Positions 7,162 through 17,685 are shown, counted from the first letter of the stretch. The stretch is 64,000 nucleotides of DNA from Nonlabens sp. MB-3u-79 (GCF_002831625.1 NZ_CP025116.1:1240001-1304000); one strand, 5' to 3'. Notes: a model not told the origin generated them from the letters alone. A program made the numbers and translations.

Positions 7162-10100
7162 ATGTCTCAATCACCTACTACTTTTTATAGCGCTAGTGCT
7201 GGATCTGGTAAGACCTATACTCTCGCGCAAGATTACCTTACACTGCTTTTTAAAAACCCTTATGCTAATGGATACAGGCGTATTCTAGCGGTTACCTTTA
7301 CTAATAAGGCGGTAGGTGAGATGAAAGAACGTATTCTTGATTACTTGTATAAATTCACTTTTGACGAGTTAGATGAGGGGGTTTTAGGAATAGTAAATCA
7401 TATTAAAAACGAAACTGGCTTGGACAACGAGCAGTTCAAGAATAAAGCCCGAGCTATTTTTAATCAGCTGTTACACGATTATTCGGCCTTTGATATTGTA
7501 ACTATTGACTCTTTCAACCATCGTATTTTAAGAACTTTTGCAAAAGATATTGATTTACCAGATAATTTTGAGGTAGAACTGGATAGCAAACGCCTGATTT
7601 CAAAAGCCATTCATAACCTTATTGCGAGAGCAGGAAAAGATAAAAAACTCACACAGCAATTAGTAGACTTTTCTTTATCAAAGATAGAAGAAGGTAAAAG
7701 CTGGGATATAGAATACGATCTTCAAGATATTGCTAAGCTTATTCAAAATGAAAACCATTATCCTTTTCTCAAGCAATTAAAAGGGAAAAAGGTGGAAGAC
7801 TTCTTAGGCTTGCGTGAAAGTTTGTATAAGAAAATTAAATTTGCAAAAAGCGAGCTAGAAGAAAAAGGCAAAAGCCTTTTTCAAGAATTTACGGAGAACG
7901 GTCTAACTTCTAATGATTTCTTTTATAAAGCTAGTCGTGTTTATAAATTCATTACAGAAAGTGCGCAAGGAAATTATTCCATTGCGCCAGATACAGGTTA
8001 TGTAAAAGACATGGCAACGGCAACTTTAGAAAATAAAGCTGCAAGTGCATCAGCAAAAGATTTTATTGAAAGTAAACGTGCAGACTTGGTAAATTTATCA
8101 GAGTTCTATACGGAGAATTGTGGTGCGATCATGTTTTATAAAAACATAGCCAGCAGCCTCACGCCTTTATCGCTGCTCAATGAATTGCTTCATGAAATAG
8201 ATAAGATTAAAGTTGCAGAGCAAATAGTGCCTATTTATGAATTCAACGCTTTATTAGCAGAACAAATAAAAGACGAACCAGCTCCTTTTATATATGAACG
8301 ACTTGGTGAGCGGTACCGGCATTATTTTATAGACGAATTTCAGGATACCAGCCGCATGCAATGGGAAAACCTCGCGCCACTTATAGAAAATGAACTTCAG
8401 CAGCAACGAGAGAATGAAGAACGAGGCAGTTTGATGCTGGTGGGTGATGCAAAGCAGTCCATCTATAGATTTCGTGGTGGAGATGCAGACCAGTTTCTGA
8501 GATTACTTGCCACTCCAGATCTGTTTATGTTGCCTAAAAAAGATGAAACACTCGAATTCAACTGGCGTAGTTATGATGAGGTTATTAAATTTAACAACGA
8601 GTTTTTTGATTATTATGGGGACCACCTTCATAGTGAGGTGTATCAGACATTGTATAAGAAATACCTACAGCAACAAACAAGAGCAAAAGAGGGCGGTTTT
8701 ATACAAATAGACTTTATTGATAAGGATTTTGAAGCTCCTTATGACACAGACGATTTTAATAATGCGTACCCCTATCAGGTATATCAACAAATTAAAAAGG
8801 CGCACAAAAATGGTTTTGCATTAGGCGAGATTTGTGTTCTTGTGCGAGCAAATAAAGAAGGTCATGAGATCGCAAAATATCTAGTGTCTCAAGAAATGCG
8901 GGTAGTTTCTGGAGATAGTTTGCTGGTATATGCGTCGCATAAAGTGCAGTTGTTAGTCTCTTTAATGAGGATGGTGCAGGCGCCAGAGCAACAAAAGCCT
9001 CGTTTTGAATTTTTGATGGCCTATACCAGAGTTTTTGAGATCGAGGATATTCATTCTTTTGTTACTACGCACCTCCATCAGAGTTTATTGGAATTAGGCA
9101 AAGGTCTTATGGCTTTTGAAAAGGATGATTTAGGTGCCGCTTTCGCGAAAACGGCATTATTTCAAGCCACTGAACAAGTAGCAGAATCTCTAGGGTTATT
9201 TAAAAAGCAAGACACTAGATTACAGTCCTTTCTAGAATTTCTATTTGAGTATTCTACCGGCTATGAAGTATCGCTCTCTGACTTTTTAGAACATTGGGAA
9301 TTGAAAAAGGAAAAATTGAGCGTACCAGCTGCAGCTGATGCTGACGCTGTGCAAATCATGACCATTCATAAGTCTAAAGGACTGGAATTCCCAGTGGTCA
9401 TAGTACCTCATTGCGATAAAAAACTAGATGACGCTAGAAATCCAACCGGCTGGGTTTCTGTAAAGGAAGAAGAATATGAAGGTTTTGATCAAGTGTATAT
9501 CAATTTAAAAAAAGAAAACGAATTTTATCCAGGTACTGCTCCAGAGATCTATGCAAACAACCTCGGCAAAGTTCAAATGGATCAAATCAATACGTTATAC
9601 GTCGCTTTTACTAGAGCGAGAGAGCAATTATACATCAGTGCCGAAAGTGCCAATCCCAAAACGAATAACTACTCGTCACTTTTAAAAGAGTTTATAGAGA
9701 AAAAAGGAATTGAATTAGAGACTCATAATGGTTATGAGTCGGCACAAATAGGAGATGTGAATCGCAAATCTGTAGCTATAGAAACAGAAGAAAGCCAGAT
9801 GCTGGAGGAGTACCAAGTATGTTTAGATTCTGAAAGATTGAGTATTTCTACGAGAAAAGGTTTGCTGTGGTCAAGTGGCGCAAGTGAGGCCATTCAAAAA
9901 GGTAATGTGTTGCATGAGTATCTTTCCTTGATGAAGGATTCTTCCAACCTTGATAAGGTGCGTAAAAAGATAAATAGAGATTTTTCCCTGTCTAAAGAAG
10001 AACAAAAAGAGATGAAAAAGATGATTGAGGCAGTCATCAGTCATCCAGATCTCGTTCCTTATTATACAAAAGGAATCCATGTGCTCAACGAGCAACCTAT

Positions 10101-10314
10101 TTTGCTCCCATCGGGAACAAGGCTTATACCAGATCGAGTAGTGTTTCTAAATGATGAAGCGGTTATCATAGATTATAAAACTGGCGCTGTTTTAGAAAAG
10201 CACCGATCACAACTTAATAAATATGAGGATTTATTGGTGTCTATGCATATAAAGGTATCAGAGAAAGTACTGATTTACACAGATAGCTTAGAAATCGTTA
10301 AATGGAATGGTTAA
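7162..10314 (+). CDS. AddA-like UvrD/RecB-family helicase-nuclease
   Basis: A 1050-residue superfamily 1A helicase fused to a C-terminal PD-(D/E)XK nuclease, as in AddA/RecB, expected to resect double-strand DNA ends for recombination. Helicase motifs in order are SASAGSGKTYTL (Walker A, about residues 9-20), FIDEFQDTS (motif II, about 389-397), LVGDAKQSIYRFRGG (III), LEFNWRS (IV), IMTIHKSKGLEFPVV (V) and LYVAFTRAREQLYI (VI, about 812-825). The nuclease core is LIPDRVVFLNDEAVIIDYKT with DYK near residue 1003. I chose ATG 7162 because MSQSPTTFYSASAGSGKT is the family-type N-terminus; the upstream TTG start adds repeat-derived residues. No AddB-like gene lies next to it. A palindrome at 9139-9152 encodes AFAKT. 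Confidence 0.92.
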   Translation: MSQSPTTFYSASAGSGKTYTLAQDYLTLLFKNPYANGYRRILAVTFTNKAVGEMKERILDYLYKFTFDELDEGVLGIVNHIKNETGLDNEQFKNKARAIFNQLLHDYSAFDIVTIDSFNHRILRTFAKDIDLPDNFEVELDSKRLISKAIHNLIARAGKDKKLTQQLVDFSLSKIEEGKSWDIEYDLQDIAKLIQNENHYPFLKQLKGKKVEDFLGLRESLYKKIKFAKSELEEKGKSLFQEFTENGLTSNDFFYKASRVYKFITESAQGNYSIAPDTGYVKDMATATLENKAASASAKDFIESKRADLVNLSEFYTENCGAIMFYKNIASSLTPLSLLNELLHEIDKIKVAEQIVPIYEFNALLAEQIKDEPAPFIYERLGERYRHYFIDEFQDTSRMQWENLAPLIENELQQQRENEERGSLMLVGDAKQSIYRFRGGDADQFLRLLATPDLFMLPKKDETLEFNWRSYDEVIKFNNEFFDYYGDHLHSEVYQTLYKKYLQQQTRAKEGGFIQIDFIDKDFEAPYDTDDFNNAYPYQVYQQIKKAHKNGFALGEICVLVRANKEGHEIAKYLVSQEMRVVSGDSLLVYASHKVQLLVSLMRMVQAPEQQKPRFEFLMAYTRVFEIEDIHSFVTTHLHQSLLELGKGLMAFEKDDLGAAFAKTALFQATEQVAESLGLFKKQDTRLQSFLEFLFEYSTGYEVSLSDFLEHWELKKEKLSVPAAADADAVQIMTIHKSKGLEFPVVIVPHCDKKLDDARNPTGWVSVKEEEYEGFDQVYINLKKENEFYPGTAPEIYANNLGKVQMDQINTLYVAFTRAREQLYISAESANPKTNNYSSLLKEFIEKKGIELETHNGYESAQIGDVNRKSVAIETEESQMLEEYQVCLDSERLSISTRKGLLWSSGASEAIQKGNVLHEYLSLMKDSSNLDKVRKKINRDFSLSKEEQKEMKKMIEAVISHPDLVPYYTKGIHVLNEQPILLPSGTRLIPDRVVFLNDEAVIIDYKTGAVLEKHRSQLNKYEDLLVSMHIKVSEKVLIYTDSLEIVKWNG
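9139..9152. repeat. Palindrome family A, copy 3 (one mismatch)
   Basis: GCTTTCGCGAAAAC, inside the helicase-nuclease gene, read as A-F-A-K. Confidence 0.85.
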
Positions 10315-10329
10315 CGACCTGCGGCTTGT

Positions 10330-10337
10330 TATATTTG
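10330..10337 (+). promoter_or_regulatory. Candidate -7 element (TATATTTG) of kbl
   Basis: TATATTTG matches TAnnTTTG and ends 21 bases before the kbl ATG at 10359. Confidence 0.6.
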
Positions 10338-10358
10338 TAAAACACTAAAAAATATATA

Positions 10359-11552
10359 ATGTACGGATCAATTAAAGAACACCTACAAAAAGAACTAGCA
10401 GAAATTAAAGATGCTGGATTATATAAAAGAGAACGCATCATTACTTCACCGCAAGATGCGGTCATCACTTTAGAGGATGGTTCTGAAGTTCTCAATTTTT
10501 GTTCTAATAATTATTTAGGACTTTCTTCTCATCCAGAAGTGATAAAAGCAGCAAAGGATACCTTGGATTCTCATGGTTTCGGAATGAGTTCTGTTCGTTT
10601 TATTTGTGGAACTCAAGACATCCATAAAGAACTAGAGCAAAAACTAGCCGATTTTTATGGTTGTGAAGACACGATTCTTTATGCAGCTTGTTTTGATGCT
10701 AATGGCGGTATTTTTGAGCCATTATTAACTAAAGAAGACGCCATCATTTCAGATTCTTTAAATCACGCATCTATTATTGATGGTGTGCGTTTGTGTAAAG
10801 CTGGCCGTTACCGCTATGCAACAGGGGACATGGCAGATCTTGAAAAACAATTACAGCAAGCCACTGAAGATGGAGCGCGCTATAAACTTATTGTCACTGA
10901 TGGTGTTTTCTCTATGGACGGACTGCTAGCACCTTTGGATAAAATATGCGACCTGGCAGATAAGTATGATGCCCTTGTCATGGTAGATGAATGTCACGCG
11001 GCAGGCTTTTTAGGGGATACGGGGCGCGGCACTTTAGAAGCAAAAGGTGTTTTAGGAAGGATAGATATTATTACAGGTACTTTAGGGAAAGCACTTGGTG
11101 GTGCCATGGGTGGCTATACCTGTGCCAATAAAGAGGTGATTGAAATATTAAGACAGCGTTCTAGACCTTACCTTTTTAGTAATTCGCTTGCACCTTCTAT
11201 AGTAGGTGCTTCCATAAAAGCATTAGAGCTTATTGATGAGAGCACAGAGCTTATCGATAAAGTGCAGTCTAACACTGCCTTTTTCAAAAAGGGATTGCAA
11301 GACTTAGGCTTTGATATTATCGACGGTGAAAGTGCTATTGTTCCAGTAATGTTATACGATGCAAAACTCTCTCAACAAATGGCAGACTTACTCTTAGAAG
11401 AGGGTATCTATGTGATAGGATTCTTTTATCCAGTCGTGCCTAAAGAAAAAGCAAGAATAAGAGTACAATTAAGCGCAGCGCATTCACAAGAACATTTGGA
11501 AAAAGCAATCGCTGCTTTTGAAAAGATCGGAAAAAAACTAGGCGTTATCTAA
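10359..11552 (+). CDS. kbl: Glycine C-acetyltransferase (2-amino-3-ketobutyrate CoA ligase)
   Basis: A 397-residue PLP enzyme of the alpha-oxoamine synthase family that cleaves 2-amino-3-oxobutanoate with CoA into glycine and acetyl-CoA, the second step of threonine degradation. Its N-terminus ([20 protein letters not shown]), the [14 protein letters not shown] block, and the PLP lysine K244 in [15 protein letters not shown] are typical of Kbl rather than of the BioF, HemA or serine palmitoyltransferase relatives. Length equals the family norm. It has its own -7 element. The matching first-step enzyme, an epimerase-type threonine dehydrogenase, is at 58402-59340, which supports the assignment. 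Confidence 0.95.
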   Translation: MYGSIKEHLQKELAEIKDAGLYKRERIITSPQDAVITLEDGSEVLNFCSNNYLGLSSHPEVIKAAKDTLDSHGFGMSSVRFICGTQDIHKELEQKLADFYGCEDTILYAACFDANGGIFEPLLTKEDAIISDSLNHASIIDGVRLCKAGRYRYATGDMADLEKQLQQATEDGARYKLIVTDGVFSMDGLLAPLDKICDLADKYDALVMVDECHAAGFLGDTGRGTLEAKGVLGRIDIITGTLGKALGGAMGGYTCANKEVIEILRQRSRPYLFSNSLAPSIVGASIKALELIDESTELIDKVQSNTAFFKKGLQDLGFDIIDGESAIVPVMLYDAKLSQQMADLLLEEGIYVIGFFYPVVPKEKARIRVQLSAAHSQEHLEKAIAAFEKIGKKLGVI

Positions 11553-11611
11553 AATTGACAAAGAATAAACAGCTAATAAAGCATTTTTAGACAAATTTAT
11601 TGGCGAGATCC

Positions 11612-11641
11612 TTGCGAAAGACAAGGAACGGTTTAATTTTG
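11612..11641 (+). promoter_or_regulatory. Promoter of ompA-type gene (TTG-N19-TAATTTTG)
   Basis: TTG at 11612-11614 and TAATTTTG at 11634-11641 are separated by 19 bases, the best match to the full Bacteroidota promoter in the window. The ATG at 11669 follows after 27 bases. Confidence 0.7.
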
Positions 11642-11668
11642 CATATGTTCATTATTAAAAACACCAAC

Positions 11669-13039
11669 ATGAAAAATATATTTAAATTACTAGTTGCTGG
11701 AGCACTATTGCTTTCTGCCAGCATGAGTTACGCACAAGATGAAAGCAACCGCTGGAGTTTTGCAATAGGGATTAACGCAATTGATCTTTACCCAGTAGGA
11801 GAGAAAGATCAAGGATTAGGAGACTATTTTGATCAACCTTTTAATGTAGATCATTACAATATTATGCCTTTCCCAAGTCGTTTTGAACTAGGATACTACG
11901 TAGGTGACGGAATAGTTGCTACTGGTGCTTTTTCATTAAATCAAATCGATAGAGTTGGTGATACTAAAATAAAGCAGTTGGCTTATCTATCACTTGATGG
12001 TGGTTTGAGATACAATCTTAATGAATTGTGGAATGGTTCTTCTGCATTCAGTCCTTACTTAGGAGCTGGTGGTTCTTACCAGTGGTTAGACGAAGACGGA
12101 TTCGGGACATTTAATGGTACTTTTGGTTTTGACTTTGGTATCGTTGAAAACCTATCAGCTAACATACAAACTTCTTACAAGCACGCATTTGAAGATGCTT
12201 TTCCAAAGCACTGGCAGCACACAGTAGGTGTTAAATTTACTTGGGGATCTGTAGATACTGATGGTGATGGAGTTGTAGATAACAAAGATTTATGTCCAAC
12301 AGTTCCTGGATTAGAGCAGTTCATGGGATGTCCTGATACTGATAATGATGGTATAGAAGATGCTAAAGATGACTGTCCTAATGTTTATGGTCCTGCTGAA
12401 ACTAACGGATGTCCTGATACAGACGGAGATACCGTATTAGACAAAGATGATAACTGTCCTGAAACAGCTGGTCTTGTAGCTCTTATGGGTTGTCCTGATG
12501 CTGATGCTGATGGCGTTGCTGATGCTGATGATAAATGTCCTAACGAAGCTGGTCCAGTTTCAAGACAAGGTTGTCCAGTAAAAGATAGAGATAATGACGG
12601 TGTTGAAGACGCTATGGATAAATGTCCAGACGTTGCAGGTATCGCAGAATTAGAAGGTTGTCCAAGACCAGTTGCTCCTCCAATGGAAGTACAAGCTCAA
12701 TTAAATGAGTATGCTAAGACCATCTTATTTGATACAGGTAAAACTTCTATTCAAAAGCAGTCTGAACAAACACTTGCAGACATTACCGCTATTTTGAACA
12801 AATACCCAGAAGCTAAATTTTCCATTGATGGTCACACTGACAGTACAGGTAGTGCAAAATTAAATGAGCGACTTTCTGACGATCGCGCACTTTCTGTAAA
12901 AGGATACTTAGTGAAAAATGGAATTGATGAATTACGTTTAACTTCAAAAGGTTATGGTGAAACTAAGCCAGTAGCATCTAATGCAACTAGTGCTGGAAGA
13001 GCTCAAAACAGACGTGTAGAAATTAACTTAGTAAAATAA
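11669..13039 (+). CDS. OmpA family outer-membrane protein with thrombospondin type 3 repeats
   Basis: A 456-residue outer-membrane protein. The signal peptide ends near SMSYA-QDE (residue 22). A beta-barrel-like N-terminal half (about 23-193) is followed by five calcium-binding thrombospondin type 3 repeats of the D-x-D-x-D-G-x-x-D type with CP-x-G cysteines (about 194-332). A C-terminal OmpA peptidoglycan-binding domain (about 350-456) includes FSIDGHTDSTGS and AQNRRVEINL. It should link the outer membrane to the cell wall. The start at 11669 is preferred over an upstream in-frame start because it directly begins the signal peptide and lies 27 bases after a good promoter. It is a single gene with its own terminator, and such proteins are usually abundant. 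Confidence 0.93.
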   Translation: MKNIFKLLVAGALLLSASMSYAQDESNRWSFAIGINAIDLYPVGEKDQGLGDYFDQPFNVDHYNIMPFPSRFELGYYVGDGIVATGAFSLNQIDRVGDTKIKQLAYLSLDGGLRYNLNELWNGSSAFSPYLGAGGSYQWLDEDGFGTFNGTFGFDFGIVENLSANIQTSYKHAFEDAFPKHWQHTVGVKFTWGSVDTDGDGVVDNKDLCPTVPGLEQFMGCPDTDNDGIEDAKDDCPNVYGPAETNGCPDTDGDTVLDKDDNCPETAGLVALMGCPDADADGVADADDKCPNEAGPVSRQGCPVKDRDNDGVEDAMDKCPDVAGIAELEGCPRPVAPPMEVQAQLNEYAKTILFDTGKTSIQKQSEQTLADITAILNKYPEAKFSIDGHTDSTGSAKLNERLSDDRALSVKGYLVKNGIDELRLTSKGYGETKPVASNATSAGRAQNRRVEINLVK

Positions 13040-13065
13040 GTTAGGATTACATCTTAAAATTATTG

Positions 13066-13093
13066 AAAAGCCATTCTGAAAAGAGTGGCTTTT
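13066..13093 (+). terminator. Terminator after the OmpA-type gene
   Basis: A 12-bp stem with one G-U pair (13066-13077 with 13082-13093) has a GAAA loop and runs into a T-tract. Confidence 0.85.
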
Positions 13094-13272
13094 TTTATAT
13101 CCCATTTGTTCTCATCTAACTAACATATGCAGATCCTTAAAACATAAAACACCTTTCTAAGGTCTAACAAAAGCTTCAGGAAGCTTCGTGTGATTGTGAA
13201 AATAAGAAGAGCGCTCACAAAGGCAGTCACTGGTGTGTTTTATACTACATTCATTTCAGTATAAAAGTATCA

Positions 13273-14688
13273 TTAATTACTTGTAAGGGAAACGTTGTCT
13301 AATTCATAGGTGCCATCATTATTGTCATCATCAAATCCAGTGTATCTAAAAGCTATATGTCCTACACTCGTTACACAATCTAATGAGACATGGTTTGAAA
13401 AAATCCAATTAGGAAAAAATTCCTCATCAGAAACAATTATGGCATCTGACAGAGCTTCCCAAGTAGCAGCAACAAGGCCGGAATTAGTTCCATCCCAATC
13501 AGAACTAAATAGGACTTGCATGTTGGAGTTATTAGCAAAACTATTGGAAGTTTCAAAGGAGAACACTTCCCCTGTTTGTGCATCAAAATCAAATGCTGGG
13601 GTAATAAGCCAGGAAGCAGTATTTGTATCTCTTGAGTTTCTAGAACTACAACGAACACTTTTGCCTAAGGAGGCGTTTTGACCGCTAGAGGTATATACCT
13701 CCCATGTTTCCGATCCTGCTTCAATAAGGTTGGTCCACCCGGTAGGCATTGCCACAGCACCATTAGATTGAGTTCCAAAGTTTTCAGATAATAATATATT
13801 GGACCCCGCATTAGCGACAGTTCCACAGGTAACGACATCAAAACTACATCTTAGGGCAGGTTCAAAATCAAAATCTGCGGGATAGTTGACAGAAATCACG
13901 TACCTATCGTCTCCAAAATCTCTATTCAAGATCGCAGTTATAGAACCATTTCCTGCTGGTAATCTCAGTGCTTTAAAGTCAGAAAAAGTACTTGTTTCTA
14001 AAATTATAGAGTCAAAAAAGTCAAAACAAGTCTCTAGCATTCTTACCCCATCAAACTGATCAGTTGCTTCAGAAGCAAAAGTCCTGTTTGCTGAAATATC
14101 AGCCTCAGTAAATTGAGTAGCTTCCAGCTCAATAAGAGTCAGTAGTCGTTGATCACTGAATTCTGAAGAAGCAGTCAATACGGTGGGGATGATTTCAAAT
14201 ATCTCATTATCTCGTAAAACAGCTGTGTCTTGTAAAGCAGGAGTGATTTTTTCAATGGTCCCATTGGTTCCGTTGAGTCCTATAACAGGTACTCCATTAG
14301 CTTTTCCTGCAGTTAGTCCATCTAGTTTGACGTAAACCCGCTGACCAATCGCATAGGTGGTAAATAACGGACTGTTATCTATAAGAATTTTTATTCCCGC
14401 GGTAGGGTTTTCTATCGCATCTTGAAGGATCAATTCTTCAAAGTAGTTCCCTGCCTCATCACTAGAGATGACGTACCCTTCTATAAATTGCTCGTTATTT
14501 TCAAAAGTAACAATACCAGTTGACGACTGCCCTATCTGTCCTATCACAGCAGACATATCGATTAAGTTAGCAGGAGGGTCTATAGCTACTGTTGCCGTGT
14601 CTGGAATGCTAAAGTCGTCGTCTTCGACACAAGAAAAAGCGATTATCGATGCTAAAGCAATGGCGAAAATGTGGTTGATATTTTTCAT
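13273..14688 (-). CDS. DUF5689 lipoprotein with choice-of-anchor-J-like C-terminus
   Basis: A 471-residue predicted lipoprotein. The signal peptide ends in lipobox IAFSC with lipidated Cys20, followed by acidic residues that in Bacteroidota often favour surface export. The N-terminal half resembles DUF5689 (for example FIEGYVISSDEAGNYFEELI), an OB-fold-like region. The C-terminal part, starting about residue 296 (ILLSENFGTQ) with a WEVYTSSGQ block, resembles choice-of-anchor-J/MAM-like beta domains. It lies 33 bases downstream of a TonB receptor gene on the same strand, so the two form a SusCD-like pair in which this protein may capture the ligand. The divergent secreted nuclease suggests nucleic acids or phosphate esters as substrate; that is inference. 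Confidence 0.82.
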   Translation of the reverse strand: MKNINHIFAIALASIIAFSCVEDDDFSIPDTATVAIDPPANLIDMSAVIGQIGQSSTGIVTFENNEQFIEGYVISSDEAGNYFEELILQDAIENPTAGIKILIDNSPLFTTYAIGQRVYVKLDGLTAGKANGVPVIGLNGTNGTIEKITPALQDTAVLRDNEIFEIIPTVLTASSEFSDQRLLTLIELEATQFTEADISANRTFASEATDQFDGVRMLETCFDFFDSIILETSTFSDFKALRLPAGNGSITAILNRDFGDDRYVISVNYPADFDFEPALRCSFDVVTCGTVANAGSNILLSENFGTQSNGAVAMPTGWTNLIEAGSETWEVYTSSGQNASLGKSVRCSSRNSRDTNTASWLITPAFDFDAQTGEVFSFETSNSFANNSNMQVLFSSDWDGTNSGLVAATWEALSDAIIVSDEEFFPNWIFSNHVSLDCVTSVGHIAFRYTGFDDDNNDGTYELDNVSLTSN

Positions 14689-14721
14689 ATTCTTGTTATT
14701 AAACAGGTTCCTTAGTGCTTA

Positions 14722-17565
14722 TTAGAACCTTAGGTATAAGTTGAGGTAATAGGTTGTTCCATTACCAAAGAAATAGCGTGGTGCAAATACTTCTTGTGGG
14801 TTATTAGCATCATCTCGTGTGGATCTAAAGTTGGAATTACGAGACTGTTCAAAGCCACCTGTTTTGTATTCTTGACCAAACACATTATTAATAGTTGCAA
14901 AGAAGCCAATATACTTGTCATCGATTCTCCAGGATTTACCACCGATCACGTTCCACAACAAGTAATTGTCAAATTGCTCTTGCTTTAAAAGTTCATTAGC
15001 CACCGCACTATCAAAGTCATTAAATTCCATGCCGTCATAGTCCAATCTAAAATTAGCAGACCTTCTCAAGTTACTGATATCGGCATATGCATTTGCAAAG
15101 TAATTTGCTGTTATACCTATATTCCAATATTCTGGATCCCGGTATTCAAAACCTATTTGTAAGGCTGTTTCTGGCCCGCCAGCTACGTGATAATCCTTAA
15201 GACTAGTAGTTCCATCACCAAAGGAAAGCGGACCTCTAAAATCGTCACTTGTAAGATAAAGATGAGGGTTGTTGGTATACACATTCTGTCCTAATGCTGC
15301 GGCAGCTTTGAACTTAATAGTAGGAGTCATTTGAATTTCTAGACCCAGCTCGATACCAGCGTTACGCCTTTCTATTTGAGTCATTACTTCCTGTACAAAA
15401 GCACTGCCGTCATTGAGAGGTAGTCCAGTAAGATCTTCTGTAAAGTAGAATCCTATATCGGTACCCTTGGTAAACTGAGTATAGTAAGCAGTGAACCTTG
15501 CTTTAATGATGGGGGTGGAGTAGATATAGCTTAGGTCTGTACTGTACGACTTTTGAGATTCAAGACCGATGACAGTTTCATTATTTTGCCTTGAATTGCT
15601 GAAAGAATTTCTAATCGTTGGAGCTTGAGAAATTGAGGCAGCATTAAAATCAATAAACTGTTGACCAGAGATTTTATAAGTAGCACCACCCTTAAAACTA
15701 ATATCTGTAAATTCCAGTTGTTTACTTTTTCCAAAAGATGCTGCGCCAGGGAAGTTACCGTTCTCAAATTTACCATCTCTTTGATAAACAGTTCTGCTTA
15801 GGCTTGCAGCGACAAAGAAATCTACTTTTTTAGTTTTAAACTGAGTTTGAGCAAATCCAGCAATCACATTTGCATTGATGTTGTAATTGTATTTGTAACG
15901 GTCTCCTATTCCTGCAATACGGTTGGGCGTTCTAAGGTTAGACTGTGCTGCTTGATCCAGGTTGATCTCACTTGTTTCTTCTGCAAAGAAATCTACATCT
16001 AGGAAGCCTGTGCCGCCTAGAAGGTCATTGATCATCGCATAGTTTTCACTAATTAAATTACGGTATCTCATACCCGCATTAAAAAGAATGTTTTCTGTAA
16101 GGTCAGCAGTGATGACCGTATTTACTGATAATTGTGTATCGTCTATACGGTCCTCTTGAATAGCGTATAAGGAATTTCCGCCGGCAGCTCTCAAGCTTCT
16201 GTTGGCCTCGTATAAGCTGTTCCAGTCCAACTGTCCATCATTAAGGAATTCCTGTTGAGCTTGGTAAGCACGTTGATAATCGATGGGGTCCTGACCATTT
16301 CTTAAGAAATAACTAGGTAGGTTCTGGTAGTAATCTGGAAGAGGGTTTCTCGCACCACCTATATAAGCATTTTGACCTAAAGTAGGATCTATTCTGGTAC
16401 CACCATTATCGATACGTGTATTTCCTATTTTACCAAATTGATACCCCAGGTTTGTGTTTAACTTAAGCTTGTCGTTGACGCTCCAGTAGTGGTTCAACAT
16501 AAAAATAGGCTCTTCGATCTCTCTCACTCTACTATTGCGTTGCACGTTATTTTGCTCTCCCCACAATGGATTGTAGGCGATGCCTTTAAGATCTCTAACT
16601 TCTTGAGTCATTGCTGTACGACGCCCACGTCTATTAGGCGTATAAAGACCAGTAAAATTGATGGAGTGTGCATCGTTTAATTTTTTCTCCACAGAAAGTC
16701 CCAATGAGTTGGCATCGTATAAAGTGCCTTCTACAAAACCCTCTTCACTGGCCCTTCTTGATAGGTTGATCGCATAGGACCAGCCGTTGTTCCATAATCC
16801 AGAACGGTGAGATAGCATAAAGCGACCTCTATAACTTCGGTTAGAACTCGCATAAGATATTTGTGTTCCTGCGCGTTGTTGTGAGGCTCTCATATCAATG
16901 CTTTGTACACCTGCAAAACCACCGAAGCTTTGATCTGCGGCACTAAGTCCCATACTAAAGCTTTGGTTGCGTTGTAAATCGTTGACTCCACCCCAGTTGC
17001 TCCATTGTGGTCTTCCAGAGAACTGTTTGTTCATCTCGATACCGTTGATAAGCACCTTACCGTCTTCACTGTTTAAACCTCTAGGTCTAAAAAAAGTAGC
17101 GCTGAAATCGTATGCGGCAGCTCTCAAAAACTGGTCTTTAGAAGCTTGTAGCAATCCAGAAAAATTGTTTGCTGCGTTTTCATCATCTGCCAGATCATTT
17201 TCTGTTAAAGAAATAATTCCCTGAGATTGGGAGATGTCAGAGTTGTCCAGTTGCAGATAAAGAGGATCAATATTCACTCTGTTGATGCTATCGATCACCA
17301 CAGGAATTGTTTTTGAATAATACCCATTTTTTAAAACAGCTATTTTTTGATCTCCTAAAGGAATAGCTCCAGTTACTATAAAATAGCCGTTGGCATCAGT
17401 TATTGCCTTGAATTTTGTACCCAAAACACGAATACTCACACCAGGGATAGGCTCCTCAGTTGTGTCGTCAATTACGCGACCTTTAAGGAGCTCTTGTGCC
17501 ATTCCTAGACCAGAAGCCAACATGAAAACAGCCAAAACAAGTATGTTAAGTTTTTGATGAATCAT
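14722..17565 (-). CDS. SusC-like TonB-dependent outer-membrane receptor
   Basis: A 947-residue TonB-dependent transporter. After the signal peptide (MIHQKLNILVLAVFMLASG, cleavage near GMAQ) comes a carboxypeptidase-regulatory-like domain (about 25-110; LLKGRVIDDTTEEPIPGVSI). A plug domain follows (VLINGEMN-type segment, about residues 170-180), then a long barrel ending in the aromatic NLYLRF. I chose ATG 17565 because the 14-residue upstream extension precedes the signal peptide. It should import a large ligand using TonB energy, with the DUF5689 lipoprotein downstream as partner. The substrate is not readable from sequence. The promoter should lie in the 120-base divergent spacer to the nuclease gene, but no clear -7 element is seen. 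Confidence 0.9.
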   Translation of the reverse strand: MIHQKLNILVLAVFMLASGLGMAQELLKGRVIDDTTEEPIPGVSIRVLGTKFKAITDANGYFIVTGAIPLGDQKIAVLKNGYYSKTIPVVIDSINRVNIDPLYLQLDNSDISQSQGIISLTENDLADDENAANNFSGLLQASKDQFLRAAAYDFSATFFRPRGLNSEDGKVLINGIEMNKQFSGRPQWSNWGGVNDLQRNQSFSMGLSAADQSFGGFAGVQSIDMRASQQRAGTQISYASSNRSYRGRFMLSHRSGLWNNGWSYAINLSRRASEEGFVEGTLYDANSLGLSVEKKLNDAHSINFTGLYTPNRRGRRTAMTQEVRDLKGIAYNPLWGEQNNVQRNSRVREIEEPIFMLNHYWSVNDKLKLNTNLGYQFGKIGNTRIDNGGTRIDPTLGQNAYIGGARNPLPDYYQNLPSYFLRNGQDPIDYQRAYQAQQEFLNDGQLDWNSLYEANRSLRAAGGNSLYAIQEDRIDDTQLSVNTVITADLTENILFNAGMRYRNLISENYAMINDLLGGTGFLDVDFFAEETSEINLDQAAQSNLRTPNRIAGIGDRYKYNYNINANVIAGFAQTQFKTKKVDFFVAASLSRTVYQRDGKFENGNFPGAASFGKSKQLEFTDISFKGGATYKISGQQFIDFNAASISQAPTIRNSFSNSRQNNETVIGLESQKSYSTDLSYIYSTPIIKARFTAYYTQFTKGTDIGFYFTEDLTGLPLNDGSAFVQEVMTQIERRNAGIELGLEIQMTPTIKFKAAAALGQNVYTNNPHLYLTSDDFRGPLSFGDGTTSLKDYHVAGGPETALQIGFEYRDPEYWNIGITANYFANAYADISNLRRSANFRLDYDGMEFNDFDSAVANELLKQEQFDNYLLWNVIGGKSWRIDDKYIGFFATINNVFGQEYKTGGFEQSRNSNFRSTRDDANNPQEVFAPRYFFGNGTTYYLNLYLRF

Positions 17566-17677
17566 TTCTAAAATTAAGAAATTTTTATGAAAAAATCTAT
17601 AAAACACTGTTTTCTAATCTTTTAAAATATTTTTTTATGAAATTTGTAGCTAACTTTACAGGAACATAATTTTTAAT

Positions 17678-17683
17678 AGGAGG
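17678..17683 (+). promoter_or_regulatory. Unusual strong Shine-Dalgarno (AGGAGG) close to the nuclease start
   Basis: AGGAGG ends only 2 bases before the ATG at 17686. Such motifs are rare in this window and the spacing is shorter than normal, yet no nearby alternative start continues the signal peptide. Confidence 0.5.
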
Positions 17684-17685
17684 CA

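Noticed and set aside
12250..12665. Tandem DNA repeat in the OmpA-type gene
   Set aside because: The periodicity reflects the five thrombospondin type 3 protein repeats and is a known feature of this protein class.
13310..13681. Plus-strand open frame of 123 residues inside the DUF5689 gene
   Set aside because: Antisense to a conserved lipoprotein gene and without a promoter or recognisable domain.
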